From positions 1-16,417 of the forward strand of contig JAZNVB010000031.1 of NCBI GenBank assembly GCA_045592585.1: a DNA stretch of 16,417 nucleotides, in the 5' to 3' direction. The notes beneath the pieces were generated by a model. That model had not been told where the DNA came from and did no database searches. It was given only the letters and a program-made list of their open reading frames with translations. The position numbers and the translations under genes are program-made. Source of the DNA: SIG440 sp045592585 (lineage in GTDB: Bacteria; Bacillota; Clostridia; Monoglobales; Monoglobaceae). Positions 6,825-14,346 of the stretch are shown here, piece after piece (positions within the stretch are counted from its first letter, which is position 1; each line of letters starts with the position of its first letter).

Positions 6825-6857
6825 AAACACGCCATACAAAAGTATGGCGTGTTTGCT
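6825..6857 (+). terminator. Intrinsic terminator after the 6319 gene
   Basis: A perfect 13-bp stem AAACACGCCATAC (6825-6837) / GTATGGCGTGTTT (6842-6854) with an AAAA loop lies 14 nt after the stop codon. The downstream T run is short (GTTTGCTT), so much of the T content comes from the stem foot. Confidence 0.8.
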
Positions 6858-6927
6858 TAATGGTTGTATGGTGCCGCAGCAATTATCGGTGCACTATAAT
6901 ATAATTGGAAAATAAGTAAAAGCGACA

Positions 6928-6957
6928 ATAAAAAAGTGCACGACCGAGGCCGTGCAC
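6928..6957 (-). terminator. Hairpin with minus-strand T run
   Basis: GTGCACG (6936-6942) pairs with CGTGCAC (6951-6957) around loop ACCGAGGC. On the minus strand the stem is followed by TTTTTTTAT. It is formally a good minus-strand terminator, yet no minus-strand gene is seen between here and 16417, so it may instead belong to the palindromic element it sits in, or block antisense transcription. Confidence 0.45.
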
Positions 6958-6987
6958 AAAAAAATGCAGGACTCGGGATAATACGCT

Positions 6988-7091
6988 GCGACACCTATTA
7001 CCGTAAACAACAACAGTTTAAAATGAGCCTACATTTTTTTACGATGTAAAAAAATGTAAACCGTTGTTGTACCGTAATGGGATGGTGTCGC
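6988..7091. repeat. Long nested palindrome upstream of the OLE promoter
   Basis: GCGACACC (6988-6995) pairs with GGTGTCGC (7084-7091). Inside, the region 6997-7020 pairs with 7058-7078 with a few mismatches, and the centre is an 11-bp perfect hairpin (7031-7041 / 7047-7057, loop CGATG). A distal AGCGACA (6921-6927) can also pair with TGTCGCT (7086-7092), enclosing the GTGCACG hairpin. The gap 6858-7176 has no coding potential. The architecture matches the element at 499-694. Confidence 0.7.
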
Positions 7092-7176
7092 TCAATAAAT
7101 GTATCATATTTCACCCAAAATGTCAATGTATTGGGGTTAAAAAATTAAATTTCTTAAAATCATATCCTTTCAGTTC

Positions 7177-7205
7177 TTGACATTAAATCATAAATATTAT
7201 ATACT
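7177..7205 (+). promoter_or_regulatory. Strong sigma-A promoter of the OLE operon
   Basis: A perfect TTGACA (7177-7182) is followed at exactly 17 bp by TATACT (7200-7205), placing the transcript start at about 7212. A TATAAT at 7205-7210 is also present but would need a 22-bp spacer. This is the best promoter in the window and the only clear one before the nine-kilobase operon downstream. Confidence 0.82.
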
Positions 7206-7211
7206 ATAATG

Positions 7212-8060
7212 TGAGAATTCTGGGTAACGGTATTCTAGTCAGTTGCTTCATTTCCCAGGGCGGGCCTAAAAATTCGCCGAAGGGCATATCGATGAAGTTC
7301 CTTGTGCGTGCTCGCGACGCCCAGTCGGGGGTGTGTGCTGGGAGTTAAGGTTTAGGGGCGATCCGCAACGGCATGTGGGCGTTGACCCCTTTTCCGTGGA
7401 GGCCTGTGACCGTGTAACGGATGGGACATCCCGCCGCTATACGTATCAGGTTAAAACCTGCGTTGCGGTATCCTTGTGATGCTGTGGGCAGTGTAGCCTG
7501 CCTTGAGTGGGTATGGTGAATAATTGTTCAGACTGTAGTCTTGCGGCCACAGGACTATATGTTATTGCTTTTTGAAACCATATTTGCAAAAGAGGCTAAG
7601 AAACGTTTGCAACTGTTGAGGAAAACTCCTAGACCGGTAGCCTTTATCGGCTATGCATGTACAGGATTGCAGTGTGTACTAAGTGGTAATCAGGTAGCGC
7701 AGATACGGCGAAAAGTTTTTTGCCGCATCATCGGTAACGATGCGAGACAGACTTTAAACGGAAACATCCCCTTTGGCGACAATCGGGAAGTCTGCCGGGA
7801 AATCCAACCTGACCTATGACACAAAGTTTACTGTATGTGCTACCCGCACATAATTCTTTTATACAATAGGAAATTGCGTAATTTCCTATTATACAAAAAC
7901 AAGATTTAGATTGCCCGTCACACCGTGAAAAAGGTGCCAGTGGCACGTTTTTAGGTGGGATTGAGATGCGAGAGCATCGGCAATAATAAGAAAAACTATG
8001 TTTTTCTACATAGGATAGATTTTCACATTTGCCGAAATGCACGTGGGCAAACAAAGCGTC
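7212..8060 (+). ncRNA. ole: OLE RNA (ornate large extremophilic RNA)
   Basis: This large structured non-coding RNA binds the membrane protein OapA as a ribonucleoprotein complex; in Bacillus halodurans the complex is linked to tolerance of cold, short alcohols and Mg2+ stress. Evidence: a 900-base gap without a gene between a strong promoter and a small membrane-protein gene followed by dxs-tlyA-nadK-recN, the classical OLE context. The 5' part is GC- and purine-rich with the look of the conserved OLE head (CCCAGGGCGGGCC at 7254-7266, GGCATATCGATGAAG at 7282-7296, GGTTTAGGGGC at 7349-7359). Hairpins include 7724-7729/7739-7744, 7865-7875/7880-7890, and a GNRA-capped stem 7965-7969/7974-7978 (loop GAGA). 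A closing helix is possible: TTGC 7243-7246 with GCAA 8047-8050 and CATTT 7249-7253 with AAATG 8035-8039. The family is usually about 600 nt, so the 3' boundary is uncertain; the core to about 7820 is surest. Confidence 0.9.
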
Positions 8061-8108
8061 ATTACTTAGACCGCCGCCTGCGGCGAGCGGCGAAGCCGCT
8101 TTGTTCTT
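8051..8108 (+). promoter_or_regulatory. Competing hairpins between OLE RNA and oapA
   Basis: Two adjacent GC hairpins, CGCCG/CGGCG (8072-8076/8081-8085) and AGCGGC/GCCGCT (8086-8091/8095-8100), end in TTGTTCTT, resembling a weak intrinsic terminator. An upstream segment ACAAAGCG (8051-8058) is a perfect complement of CGCTTTGT (8097-8104), and that pairing would break the second hairpin. This could set the 3' end of OLE while allowing partial read-through into oapA. It is a structural reading only. Confidence 0.45.
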
Positions 8109-8132
8109 AAAATATTATTTTGGAGTTGAAAA

Positions 8133-8717
8133 ATGAAAGACGACATACCCCGAAAACGTAAGATTTTTTTTAAACCGACAACCTCGAAAAAAACCGATAA
8201 AGCATGGATTATCAAAACAATAATTATAACCTTTACAATGTCAGGTGTATTTAACATCCTGTCAAGCGGCATCATGAGTATGGTTAATATATGGATTGCA
8301 ATTCTCATACTTTTGTTGATTATTCTGTGCGGAATTCTCTTTGATATAATCGGTATGGCTGTTACAACGGCAGAGGAAGCGCCCTTTCATTCGATGGCAA
8401 CAAGACGTGTAAGGTACGCAAAGCTGGCAATCAGCCTTATTAAGTCAAAGGACAAGGTTTCAAACTTCTGCAATGACGTTGTTGGTGATATTTGCGGCAT
8501 TGTCAGCGGTTCGGCATCGGCGGCGGTGGTTTCGTACATACTTTTGTCCTTTTCGGGCATAAGTAGCTTTTTCCTTAGCCTGATTGTTACGGCAACCGTT
8601 GCGGCAATTACAGTTGGCGGAAAGGCTGTGGGCAAAACTGTTGCAATTAAATACAGCAACTTTATTGTTTATAATGCGGCAAGAGTGCTTTCGATTTTAC
8701 GTTTTGGAAGAAAATAA
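8133..8717 (+). CDS. oapA: OLE-associated membrane protein OapA
   Basis: OapA is the integral membrane partner that anchors OLE RNA at the cytoplasmic membrane. The 194-residue protein has a very basic N-terminus (residues 7-28, rich in Lys/Arg, suited to RNA contact), hydrophobic segments at about 28-47, 50-77, 120-141 and 143-163, and a basic C-terminal tail. The DxxxD motif characteristic of the family is present as DVVGD (D115 to D119), just before the third segment. The polar stretch TTAEEAPFHSMATRR (78-92) after helix two loosely recalls the DUF21 domain of CNNM/CorC Mg2+ transporters, a tentative similarity. Length is close to the known Bacillus protein. GGAG lies 7 nt before the ATG. 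The gene is followed 10 nt later by dxs. Assignment rests on family features plus position right after OLE RNA. Confidence 0.9.
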   Translation: MKDDIPRKRKIFFKPTTSKKTDKAWIIKTIIITFTMSGVFNILSSGIMSMVNIWIAILILLLIILCGILFDIIGMAVTTAEEAPFHSMATRRVRYAKLAISLIKSKDKVSNFCNDVVGDICGIVSGSASAAVVSYILLSFSGISSFFLSLIVTATVAAITVGGKAVGKTVAIKYSNFIVYNAARVLSILRFGRK

Positions 8718-8727
8718 AGGTAATTTT

Positions 8728-10587
8728 ATGAAAAGATTTTTGGATGAGGTCAATTCATCGGCGGATGTAAAAAAACTTAATATCCCTGAGCTTGAAATTC
8801 TTGCGGAGGAACTCCGTGAGTTTTTGGTTGATAATATTTCGCGGCACGGGGGACATTTGTCCTCAAACCTTGGCGCAGTGGAGCTTACGCTTGCTCTGCA
8901 CAAGGTTTTTGACTTTTCTTCCGACAAAATTGTGTGGGATGTTGGGCACCAATGCTACACCCACAAGATTATAACGGGCCGACGTGACCTGTTTGACACT
9001 CTTCGTCAGAAGGACGGAATCAGCGGCTTTCCCAAAACCGAAGAAAGTGAAACGGATGCCTTTAACACAGGTCATTCTTCAACATCGGTATCGGCGGCTC
9101 TTGGCTTTGCAAAGGCTTTTGAGCTGGAGGGCAGTCCGGCAAGGGCGGTGGCGGTTATCGGTGACGGTGCGCTGACAGGCGGTATGGCATATGAGGCGTT
9201 AAATCACGCAGGCAGCAGCAAAACACCCCTTGTGGTGATTCTTAACGATAACGGAATGTCCATATCCGAAAACGTGGGCGGTATGTCACAGTATATGCGT
9301 AAATTGCGCAGTCATTCAAAGTATATAGGCGCAAAAACAGCGGTAGGCGATTTTCTTAAAAGTCTGCCGGTGGTTGGTGTGCCCTTTATTAAATTTTTGC
9401 ATATAACTAAAAGATATTTTAAAAAGATTTTTCTGCAGAAAAAGCTTTTTGAGAATATGGGTTTTGAATATCTTGGCCCCATTGATGGCCACAACCTTAA
9501 AGAACTTATAACGGTAATTGGCTATGCAAAGGGCCTTAACCGTCCGGTTATTGTTCACACAGTAACCCAAAAGGGCAAGGGCTTTGCACCATCCGAGGAA
9601 AGTCCGGACCTGTTTCACGGTATTGGCGGCTTTGACCCCGAAACCGGCGAGATAAAGACCTCAAAGGCAAAAACCTATTCGGACATTTTTGGTGAAGAAA
9701 TTGTACGTCTTGCAAAAGAGAACGAAAAAATCGTTGCCGTTACTGCGGCAATGCCTCTTGGTACGGGCCTTATGCAGTTTGCAAAGGAATTCCCCAACCG
9801 CTTTTTTGATGTGGGAATTGCTGAACAGCACGCAGTAACATTTTCGGCTGCAATGGCAAAGAGTGGGAAAGTGCCCGTGTTTGCGGTATATTCAACCTTC
9901 CTTCAACGTGGATACGACCAGATTATTCATGATGCGGCTCTGCAGAATTTGCATATGGTTTTTGCAATCGACCGTGCAGGTGCCTCGGGCAACGACGGTG
10001 AAACGCATCAGGGAATTTATGACCTTTCATACCTTTCGCACATACCCAATATAACGATTATGGCGCCTGCGTCAGCAGATGAATTACGCCGGATGCTTGA
10101 TATTGCGGTAAACAACTGCACAGGCCCCGTGGCTATTAGATATCCCAAGGGCGGCGAAACATACCTTGAATGTAATCAGCCTGTTGTGATGGGCAAGGGC
10201 GATGTTGTGAAAAATGGCAAGGATGTTATGATTGTTGCACTTGGCTCACAGGTTAAGGAGGCGGTATCGGCGGCAGAAATCCTTGAGGGGCACGGAATAT
10301 CTGCATCGGTGATAAATGCAAGATTTTTAAAGCCTTTGGATGCAGAGCTTATTATAAATCAGGCATCAGGCAAGAAACTGGTTGCTGTTGCCGAGGATAA
10401 CGTAACAACCGGTGGCCTTTGTGACGCTGTAAGACGTGTTTTATCCTGCCCCATACTGGAGTTTGGCTTTCCTGATAAACCACTTACACACGGCAGTGTA
10501 AAGGAGCAAAAAGCGGTGGCAGGCATAGATGCCCAACATATTGCAGAAAAAATTATGAAAAAACTTGAGGGGGATAACCTTGGCTAA
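8728..10587 (+). CDS. dxs: 1-deoxy-D-xylulose-5-phosphate synthase
   Basis: This thiamine-diphosphate enzyme condenses pyruvate and glyceraldehyde 3-phosphate to DXP, the first step of the MEP isoprenoid pathway and a precursor for thiamine and pyridoxal. The 619-residue length is standard. Domain I contains H40, DVGHQCYTHK (71-80) and the thiamine motif GDGALTGGMAYEALN (145-159); the transketolase central domain contains DVGIAEQH with the catalytic-type E366, YSTFLQRGYDQ, and SGNDGETHQG (420-429). A C-terminal transketolase domain ends the protein. The ATG at 8728 was chosen because AAAGG lies just upstream and MKRFLDEV fits the family start; an in-frame upstream extension would overlap oapA. 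Linkage of dxs to OLE RNA is a known feature of this RNA class. Its end overlaps tlyA by 8 nt. Confidence 0.97.
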   Translation: MKRFLDEVNSSADVKKLNIPELEILAEELREFLVDNISRHGGHLSSNLGAVELTLALHKVFDFSSDKIVWDVGHQCYTHKIITGRRDLFDTLRQKDGISGFPKTEESETDAFNTGHSSTSVSAALGFAKAFELEGSPARAVAVIGDGALTGGMAYEALNHAGSSKTPLVVILNDNGMSISENVGGMSQYMRKLRSHSKYIGAKTAVGDFLKSLPVVGVPFIKFLHITKRYFKKIFLQKKLFENMGFEYLGPIDGHNLKELITVIGYAKGLNRPVIVHTVTQKGKGFAPSEESPDLFHGIGGFDPETGEIKTSKAKTYSDIFGEEIVRLAKENEKIVAVTAAMPLGTGLMQFAKEFPNRFFDVGIAEQHAVTFSAAMAKSGKVPVFAVYSTFLQRGYDQIIHDAALQNLHMVFAIDRAGASGNDGETHQGIYDLSYLSHIPNITIMAPASADELRRMLDIAVNNCTGPVAIRYPKGGETYLECNQPVVMGKGDVVKNGKDVMIVALGSQVKEAVSAAEILEGHGISASVINARFLKPLDAELIINQASGKKLVAVAEDNVTTGGLCDAVRRVLSCPILEFGFPDKPLTHGSVKEQKAVAGIDAQHIAEKIMKKLEGDNLG

Positions 10588-11377
10588 AATCCGACTAGAC
10601 GTATATCTGACCGAAAACGGTATGGCTCCCAGCCGCAGTGTCGCACAGGCAATGATTATGGCAGGGGATGTGTATATTGACAACCAAAAGGCTATGAAGG
10701 CCGGCGAAACAATTAAAGGCACCGAAAATATCGAAATACGTGGCAAGGGCCCATCATATGTCAGCAGGGGCGGTTTAAAGCTTGAAAAGGCGATGAAGGT
10801 GTTCCCGGTAAGTCCCAATGGCAAGGTGTGTATGGACATTGGTGCATCAACCGGCGGCTTTACCGACTGTATGCTGCAAAACGGTGCGGTAAAGGTGTAT
10901 TCGGTGGATGTGGGCTACGGTCAACTTGCCTGGAAGCTCCGTCAGGACGAGAGGGTTGTCAATATGGAACGCACCAACATTCGTTATATTGACAAAGACC
11001 TCATCACTGAGCCTTTGGGATTTTTCTCGGTGGATGTTTCGTTTATATCTTTAAAACCCGTTCTGCCTGTGGCGTATGACCTGCTTGAAGAAGGTGGCTC
11101 GGGGGTTTGTCTTATCAAGCCTCAGTTCGAGGCAGGCCGCGAAAAGGTGGGCAAAAAAGATGTTGTACGTGAAAAGTCAACACATATCGAGGTTATAGAG
11201 AATGTTCTTGCCTTCACAAGGGAAATCGGATTTTCGGTAAAAGGCCTTGATTTTTCACCCATAAAAGGACCTGAGGGCAACATAGAATATCTTATGTATA
11301 TTAAAAAAGACGGCTCGGTATCCGGGGAATTTGATATCGGGGCATTGGTGGAGAAATCCCATGAACTAAACAGATAG
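10580..11377 (+). CDS. tlyA: TlyA-family rRNA 2'-O-methyltransferase (YqxC-like)
   Basis: This is an S-adenosylmethionine-dependent 2'-O-methyltransferase of ribosomal RNA; mycobacterial TlyA modifies 16S and 23S rRNA and is also called a haemolysin. The 265-residue protein has an N-terminal S4 RNA-binding domain (about 4-65, RLDVYLTENGMAPSRS) and an FtsJ-like methyltransferase domain with VSRGGLKL (62-69), the SAM-binding DIGASTGGFTD (86-96), VDVSFISLKP and LIKPQFE. The start is unusual: a TTG codon at 10580, preceded by GAGGGGG at proper spacing and followed by AKIRLDVYL, the normal family N-terminus. A TTG 15 nt earlier would place the ribosome site inside the gene. It overlaps the end of dxs by 8 nt, so translation is likely coupled. 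Position after dxs matches B. subtilis and clostridial genomes. Confidence 0.95.
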   Translation: MAKIRLDVYLTENGMAPSRSVAQAMIMAGDVYIDNQKAMKAGETIKGTENIEIRGKGPSYVSRGGLKLEKAMKVFPVSPNGKVCMDIGASTGGFTDCMLQNGAVKVYSVDVGYGQLAWKLRQDERVVNMERTNIRYIDKDLITEPLGFFSVDVSFISLKPVLPVAYDLLEEGGSGVCLIKPQFEAGREKVGKKDVVREKSTHIEVIENVLAFTREIGFSVKGLDFSPIKGPEGNIEYLMYIKKDGSVSGEFDIGALVEKSHELNR

Positions 11378-11389
11378 GAGGAGATTTTT

Positions 11390-12238
11390 ATGAAAAATAT
11401 CGCATTATTTGTCAACAGATATCGTGATGCTGACCTCTCGGCAACGAAAGAGGTTATTTCTCTTCTGCAAAAATATAATAAAACTGTTTATCTTGATGTA
11501 TCACTCAAAGACGAAATTGATGCATCAGACCTGATGTTTGCTCAGGGTGACGGCATTTTTGAATGTTGTGACGCTGTGATTGCTCTTGGCGGTGATGGTA
11601 CAATTCTTAAAATCGTTAATCAGTCGGCGGATTTTGATGTGCCCATTATGGGTATCAATCTTGGTCATCTGGGATTTTTAACTCAGGCAGAGAGAGACGA
11701 CCTTTCAAATCTGGTTAAAATTTTAGAGGGCGATTATAGTGTTGAAAGACGTATGATGCTTGAGGCTCAGGTTATGTCGGGTGACAAAAAAATTGCGTCT
11801 TACACGGCACTTAATGATATTATTATCCGTGGTGATTCTGCAAAGATGATTGCACTTATCGCCGAGGTTGACGGAACATGCGCCAGCAGTTATCTTGCCG
11901 ACGGAATTATTGTTGCAACCTCAACAGGTTCAACAGCGTATTCGCTTTCCTGCGGCGGACCCATTGTTCACAAAGCTCTTGACTGTATGATTTTAACCCC
12001 CATATGTCCGCATACAATGAAATCAAGGTGCATGATTATTCCACCCCAGTCATCAGCGGCAATAGCCTTTGACGGGGCGTACTGCGACGAGGCTGATTTA
12101 AGAATTGACGGTATATCTGTTAAACGTCTGGGTGCAGATGAATACATAAAGATTGTACAAAGCGAAAAACGTGTGCCTATGATAAATGTAAACTCCAGAG
12201 GGTATTTTGACGTAATCCGTGAAAAACTCTCTGATTAA
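11390..12238 (+). CDS. nadK: NAD kinase
   Basis: NAD kinase phosphorylates NAD+ to NADP+ using ATP or polyphosphate, supplying NADPH for biosynthesis (including the reductive MEP-pathway steps). The 282-residue length is typical. Signatures are GGDGT (67-71), the NLGHLGFLT segment (90-98), LND in the NE/D substrate motif, DGIIVATSTGSTAYSLSCGGPI, and TPICPHT. An excellent AGGAGGAG ribosome site begins at the tlyA stop codon, 6 nt before the ATG. In many Clostridia nadK is followed by argR and then recN; here recN follows after only 20 nt and no regulator gene is present. Confidence 0.97.
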   Translation: MKNIALFVNRYRDADLSATKEVISLLQKYNKTVYLDVSLKDEIDASDLMFAQGDGIFECCDAVIALGGDGTILKIVNQSADFDVPIMGINLGHLGFLTQAERDDLSNLVKILEGDYSVERRMMLEAQVMSGDKKIASYTALNDIIIRGDSAKMIALIAEVDGTCASSYLADGIIVATSTGSTAYSLSCGGPIVHKALDCMILTPICPHTMKSRCMIIPPQSSAAIAFDGAYCDEADLRIDGISVKRLGADEYIKIVQSEKRVPMINVNSRGYFDVIREKLSD

Positions 12239-12258
12239 GACCGAAAGGATGTGAGAAC

Positions 12259-13953
12259 ATGTTAAAGGAATTACACATTAAAAATATTGCGGTAATAGAC
12301 CAGGTGCATATTGAGTTTGACCGTGGCTTTAATGTTCTCACTGGCGAAACCGGCGCAGGTAAGTCAATACTGATAGATTCTATCAATATGGCTCTGGGAA
12401 AACGTGTTAGCCATGACCTTATCCGCACCGGCTGTGAAAAAGCAACAGTTAATGCCTGCTTTGAGGTTTGTGACAAGGCAACTCTTGATGCTCTTTCCGA
12501 CTTGGGAATTGAGGCAGAGGATGGCATTGTTGCCATCAACCGTCAGCTTACCGATGACGGAAAATCCACCTGTCGCATAAATGGCGTTACCATGCCCCTT
12601 GCGGTAGTGCGTGAAGCGGCATCAATGCTGATTGACATTCATGGCCAAAGCGACAACCGTATGCTTCTTGACTCGCACAGCCATTTAGCTTTTTTGGACA
12701 GCTTTGGTGACTGCCGGGATTTATTGACCGAATACAAGGCATCGTATAAAAAGATGCGTGATATAACAAAACAGATAAACGGCTTGTCAGGTACGGCTCA
12801 AGAACGTCAGCACCGTCAGGAGCTCCTTGAATTTCAGATTAACGAAATCAGTTCTGCAAGGCTGAAACCTTGCGAGGACGAGGAGCTTGAGGCAAAGCGT
12901 GACTATCTTTATAATATGGAAAGCATCGTATCGGGAGCAGGTGCGGCATATGGCGCGCTGTACGGCGGCGAGGAATGTTCGGCATATGACCTGCTTCGCA
13001 GGGCAGAACGCAGCTTAGACGGAATAAGCCAGTATCTTCCTAAACTTTCAGAATGTTATGACAGGCTGGTTGGTATTGTTGCCGAGGTAGACGATATTGC
13101 GACCGAGATAAATTCCTGCCTTTCATCAACAGATTTTAATATGGCAGAGCTTGATATGATTGAAGAACGTCTTGACACCATATCTAACTTAAAACGCAAG
13201 TACGGTAATTCAATCGAGGAAATTCTTGAATATGCAAAAACGGCTCAAACCGAATTGACAACCATCGAAAATAATGATGAAGAGCTTGAAAAGCTTAGGG
13301 CAGAACTTGATGCGGCAAAGGCGGAAGTGGCGGATGTTGCATTAAAGCTCTCGACAAAAAGAGCTGCGGCGGCAAGGGAGCTTGAACAAAAGATTTTAAC
13401 CGAGCTTGCCGATCTTGATATGCCAAAGGTAAGGTTTGCAATAAACCTTTGCGAAAAAACGGATGACGGCGAAATCTTGTATTCTGATACAGGAAAGGAC
13501 GAAGCAGAGTTCCTGCTTTCAACCAACCCCGGCGAGGCGTTAAAGCCAATGTCAAAAATTGCATCGGGGGGAGAGCTTTCACGAATTATGCTTGCAGTTA
13601 AGTCGGTGCTTTCAAATTCTGACGATATTGACACAATGATTTTTGACGAGATTGACACAGGTGTCAGCGGCAGGGCGGCACAAAAGATTGCCGAAAAGCT
13701 TTCGGCTCTTGCAAAGGATAAACAGGTGTTTTCAATTACTCACCTTGCACAGATTGCAAGTATGGCAGACCTGCATTATCTTATAAAAAAGACCTCCACA
13801 GACCAAAGCACCCAAACAACCGTAACGCCTCTTGACCATGAGGGTAGGGTTGAGGAGCTTGCCCGTATTATCGGGGGTGTAACGGTGACAGACCTGACAC
13901 GGCAAAGTGCTCTTGAAATGCTGCAATTGGCTAAAGACAAGAAGGAAAAATAA
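12259..13953 (+). CDS. recN: DNA repair protein RecN
   Basis: RecN is an SMC-like ATPase that acts early in recombinational repair of double-strand breaks, holding DNA ends or sister chromatids. The 564-residue protein has Walker A GETGAGKS (29-36) right at the N-terminal ATPase lobe, a long central coiled-coil region (about 150-380, rich in Glu, Leu, Ala, Lys), the ABC signature ASGGELSR (435-442) and Walker B ending in DE (463-464) followed by IDTGVSG. IHGQSDNR near residue 128 and the SITHLAQIA segment after Walker B are typical of RecN. The ribosome site is AAGGATGTGAG before the ATG. Presence of recN in OLE operons is a known association. The stop codon is 1 nt from the next gene. Confidence 0.97.
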   Translation: MLKELHIKNIAVIDQVHIEFDRGFNVLTGETGAGKSILIDSINMALGKRVSHDLIRTGCEKATVNACFEVCDKATLDALSDLGIEAEDGIVAINRQLTDDGKSTCRINGVTMPLAVVREAASMLIDIHGQSDNRMLLDSHSHLAFLDSFGDCRDLLTEYKASYKKMRDITKQINGLSGTAQERQHRQELLEFQINEISSARLKPCEDEELEAKRDYLYNMESIVSGAGAAYGALYGGEECSAYDLLRRAERSLDGISQYLPKLSECYDRLVGIVAEVDDIATEINSCLSSTDFNMAELDMIEERLDTISNLKRKYGNSIEEILEYAKTAQTELTTIENNDEELEKLRAELDAAKAEVADVALKLSTKRAAAARELEQKILTELADLDMPKVRFAINLCEKTDDGEILYSDTGKDEAEFLLSTNPGEALKPMSKIASGGELSRIMLAVKSVLSNSDDIDTMIFDEIDTGVSGRAAQKIAEKLSALAKDKQVFSITHLAQIASMADLHYLIKKTSTDQSTQTTVTPLDHEGRVEELARIIGGVTVTDLTRQSALEMLQLAKDKKEK

Positions 13954-13954
13954 T

Positions 13955-14344
13955 ATGGAAAAATACGGAACAGTAACAAATATTTCGGGCGGTTATATTG
14001 ATGTAACCATTCAGCGTGATTCCGCCTGCGGTGATAATTGCGCGGCCTGCGGTCTTTGCGGCAACAGCCGTGAGATGACCTTGCGCCTGAAAAATACAAA
14101 AGATTTTAAAGTGGGTGATAAAATTCGCCTGATGTCAAACGATAAAAGCTTTTTAAAGCACTCGGCGGCAGGATATTTAAGCCTTACTGCCCTGCTTATA
14201 CTGGGTGCCGTTGTCGGCAGCATATGTGGTGGCGACTGGATGGCATTTTTGGGTGCAATTGCGGGGACAGCTCTTGGAATTTTGGCTTTAAAGCTGTTCT
14301 TTACCGATAAAATGGAGATAGAAACCGAAAAAGTTGAGGAATAA
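13955..14344 (+). CDS. RseC/MucC-family cysteine-motif membrane protein
   Basis: The 129-residue protein matches the RseC family (in proteobacteria tied to envelope-stress sigma factor control or to SoxR reduction; in anaerobic Firmicutes its role is not established). The N-terminal soluble domain carries the four-cysteine motif at C25, C29, C32, C35 (CGDNCAACGLCG), a likely iron-sulphur or redox site, followed by a beta-rich stretch (KVGDKIRL). Two membrane helices lie at about 70-88 and 92-112, then a short acidic tail. The ATG at 13955, 1 nt after the recN stop, is supported by AAGAAGGA inside the recN end; an earlier in-frame ATG lies within recN and adds a non-family extension. The abc-F start follows the stop by 2 nt, so translation is probably coupled. 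Confidence 0.88.
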   Translation: MEKYGTVTNISGGYIDVTIQRDSACGDNCAACGLCGNSREMTLRLKNTKDFKVGDKIRLMSNDKSFLKHSAAGYLSLTALLILGAVVGSICGGDWMAFLGAIAGTALGILALKLFFTDKMEIETEKVEE

Positions 14345-14346
14345 AA

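Noticed and set aside
7205..7210. TATAAT as the -10 of the OLE promoter
   Set aside because: With TTGACA at 7177-7182 the spacer would be 22 bp; TATACT at 7200-7205 gives the optimal 17 bp.
7541..7819. 92-codon plus-strand open frame inside the OLE RNA region
   Set aside because: It starts without a ribosome site, its translation is basic and low in recognisable structure, and it lies in the conserved structured RNA. A coding role is unnecessary.
7212..8060. Alternative identities for the large RNA: RNase P RNA, tmRNA, 6S RNA or a T-box leader
   Set aside because: No tRNA-like ends or tag reading frame for tmRNA, no RNase P core signature that I can see, far too long for 6S, and no T-box TGGNACCGCG motif. 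Downstream gene order fits OLE.
8584..8727. Upstream in-frame extension of dxs
   Set aside because: It overlaps oapA in another frame and has no ribosome site. The ATG at 8728 has AAAGG upstream and matches normal Dxs N-termini.
12239..12258. Frameshifted or truncated argR between nadK and recN
   Set aside because: Only 20 bases separate the genes, occupied by the recN ribosome site. There is no room for a remnant.
13245..13658. 137-codon minus-strand open frame inside recN
   Set aside because: Serine-rich low-complexity antisense product of the Ala/Glu/Lys-rich coiled-coil region.
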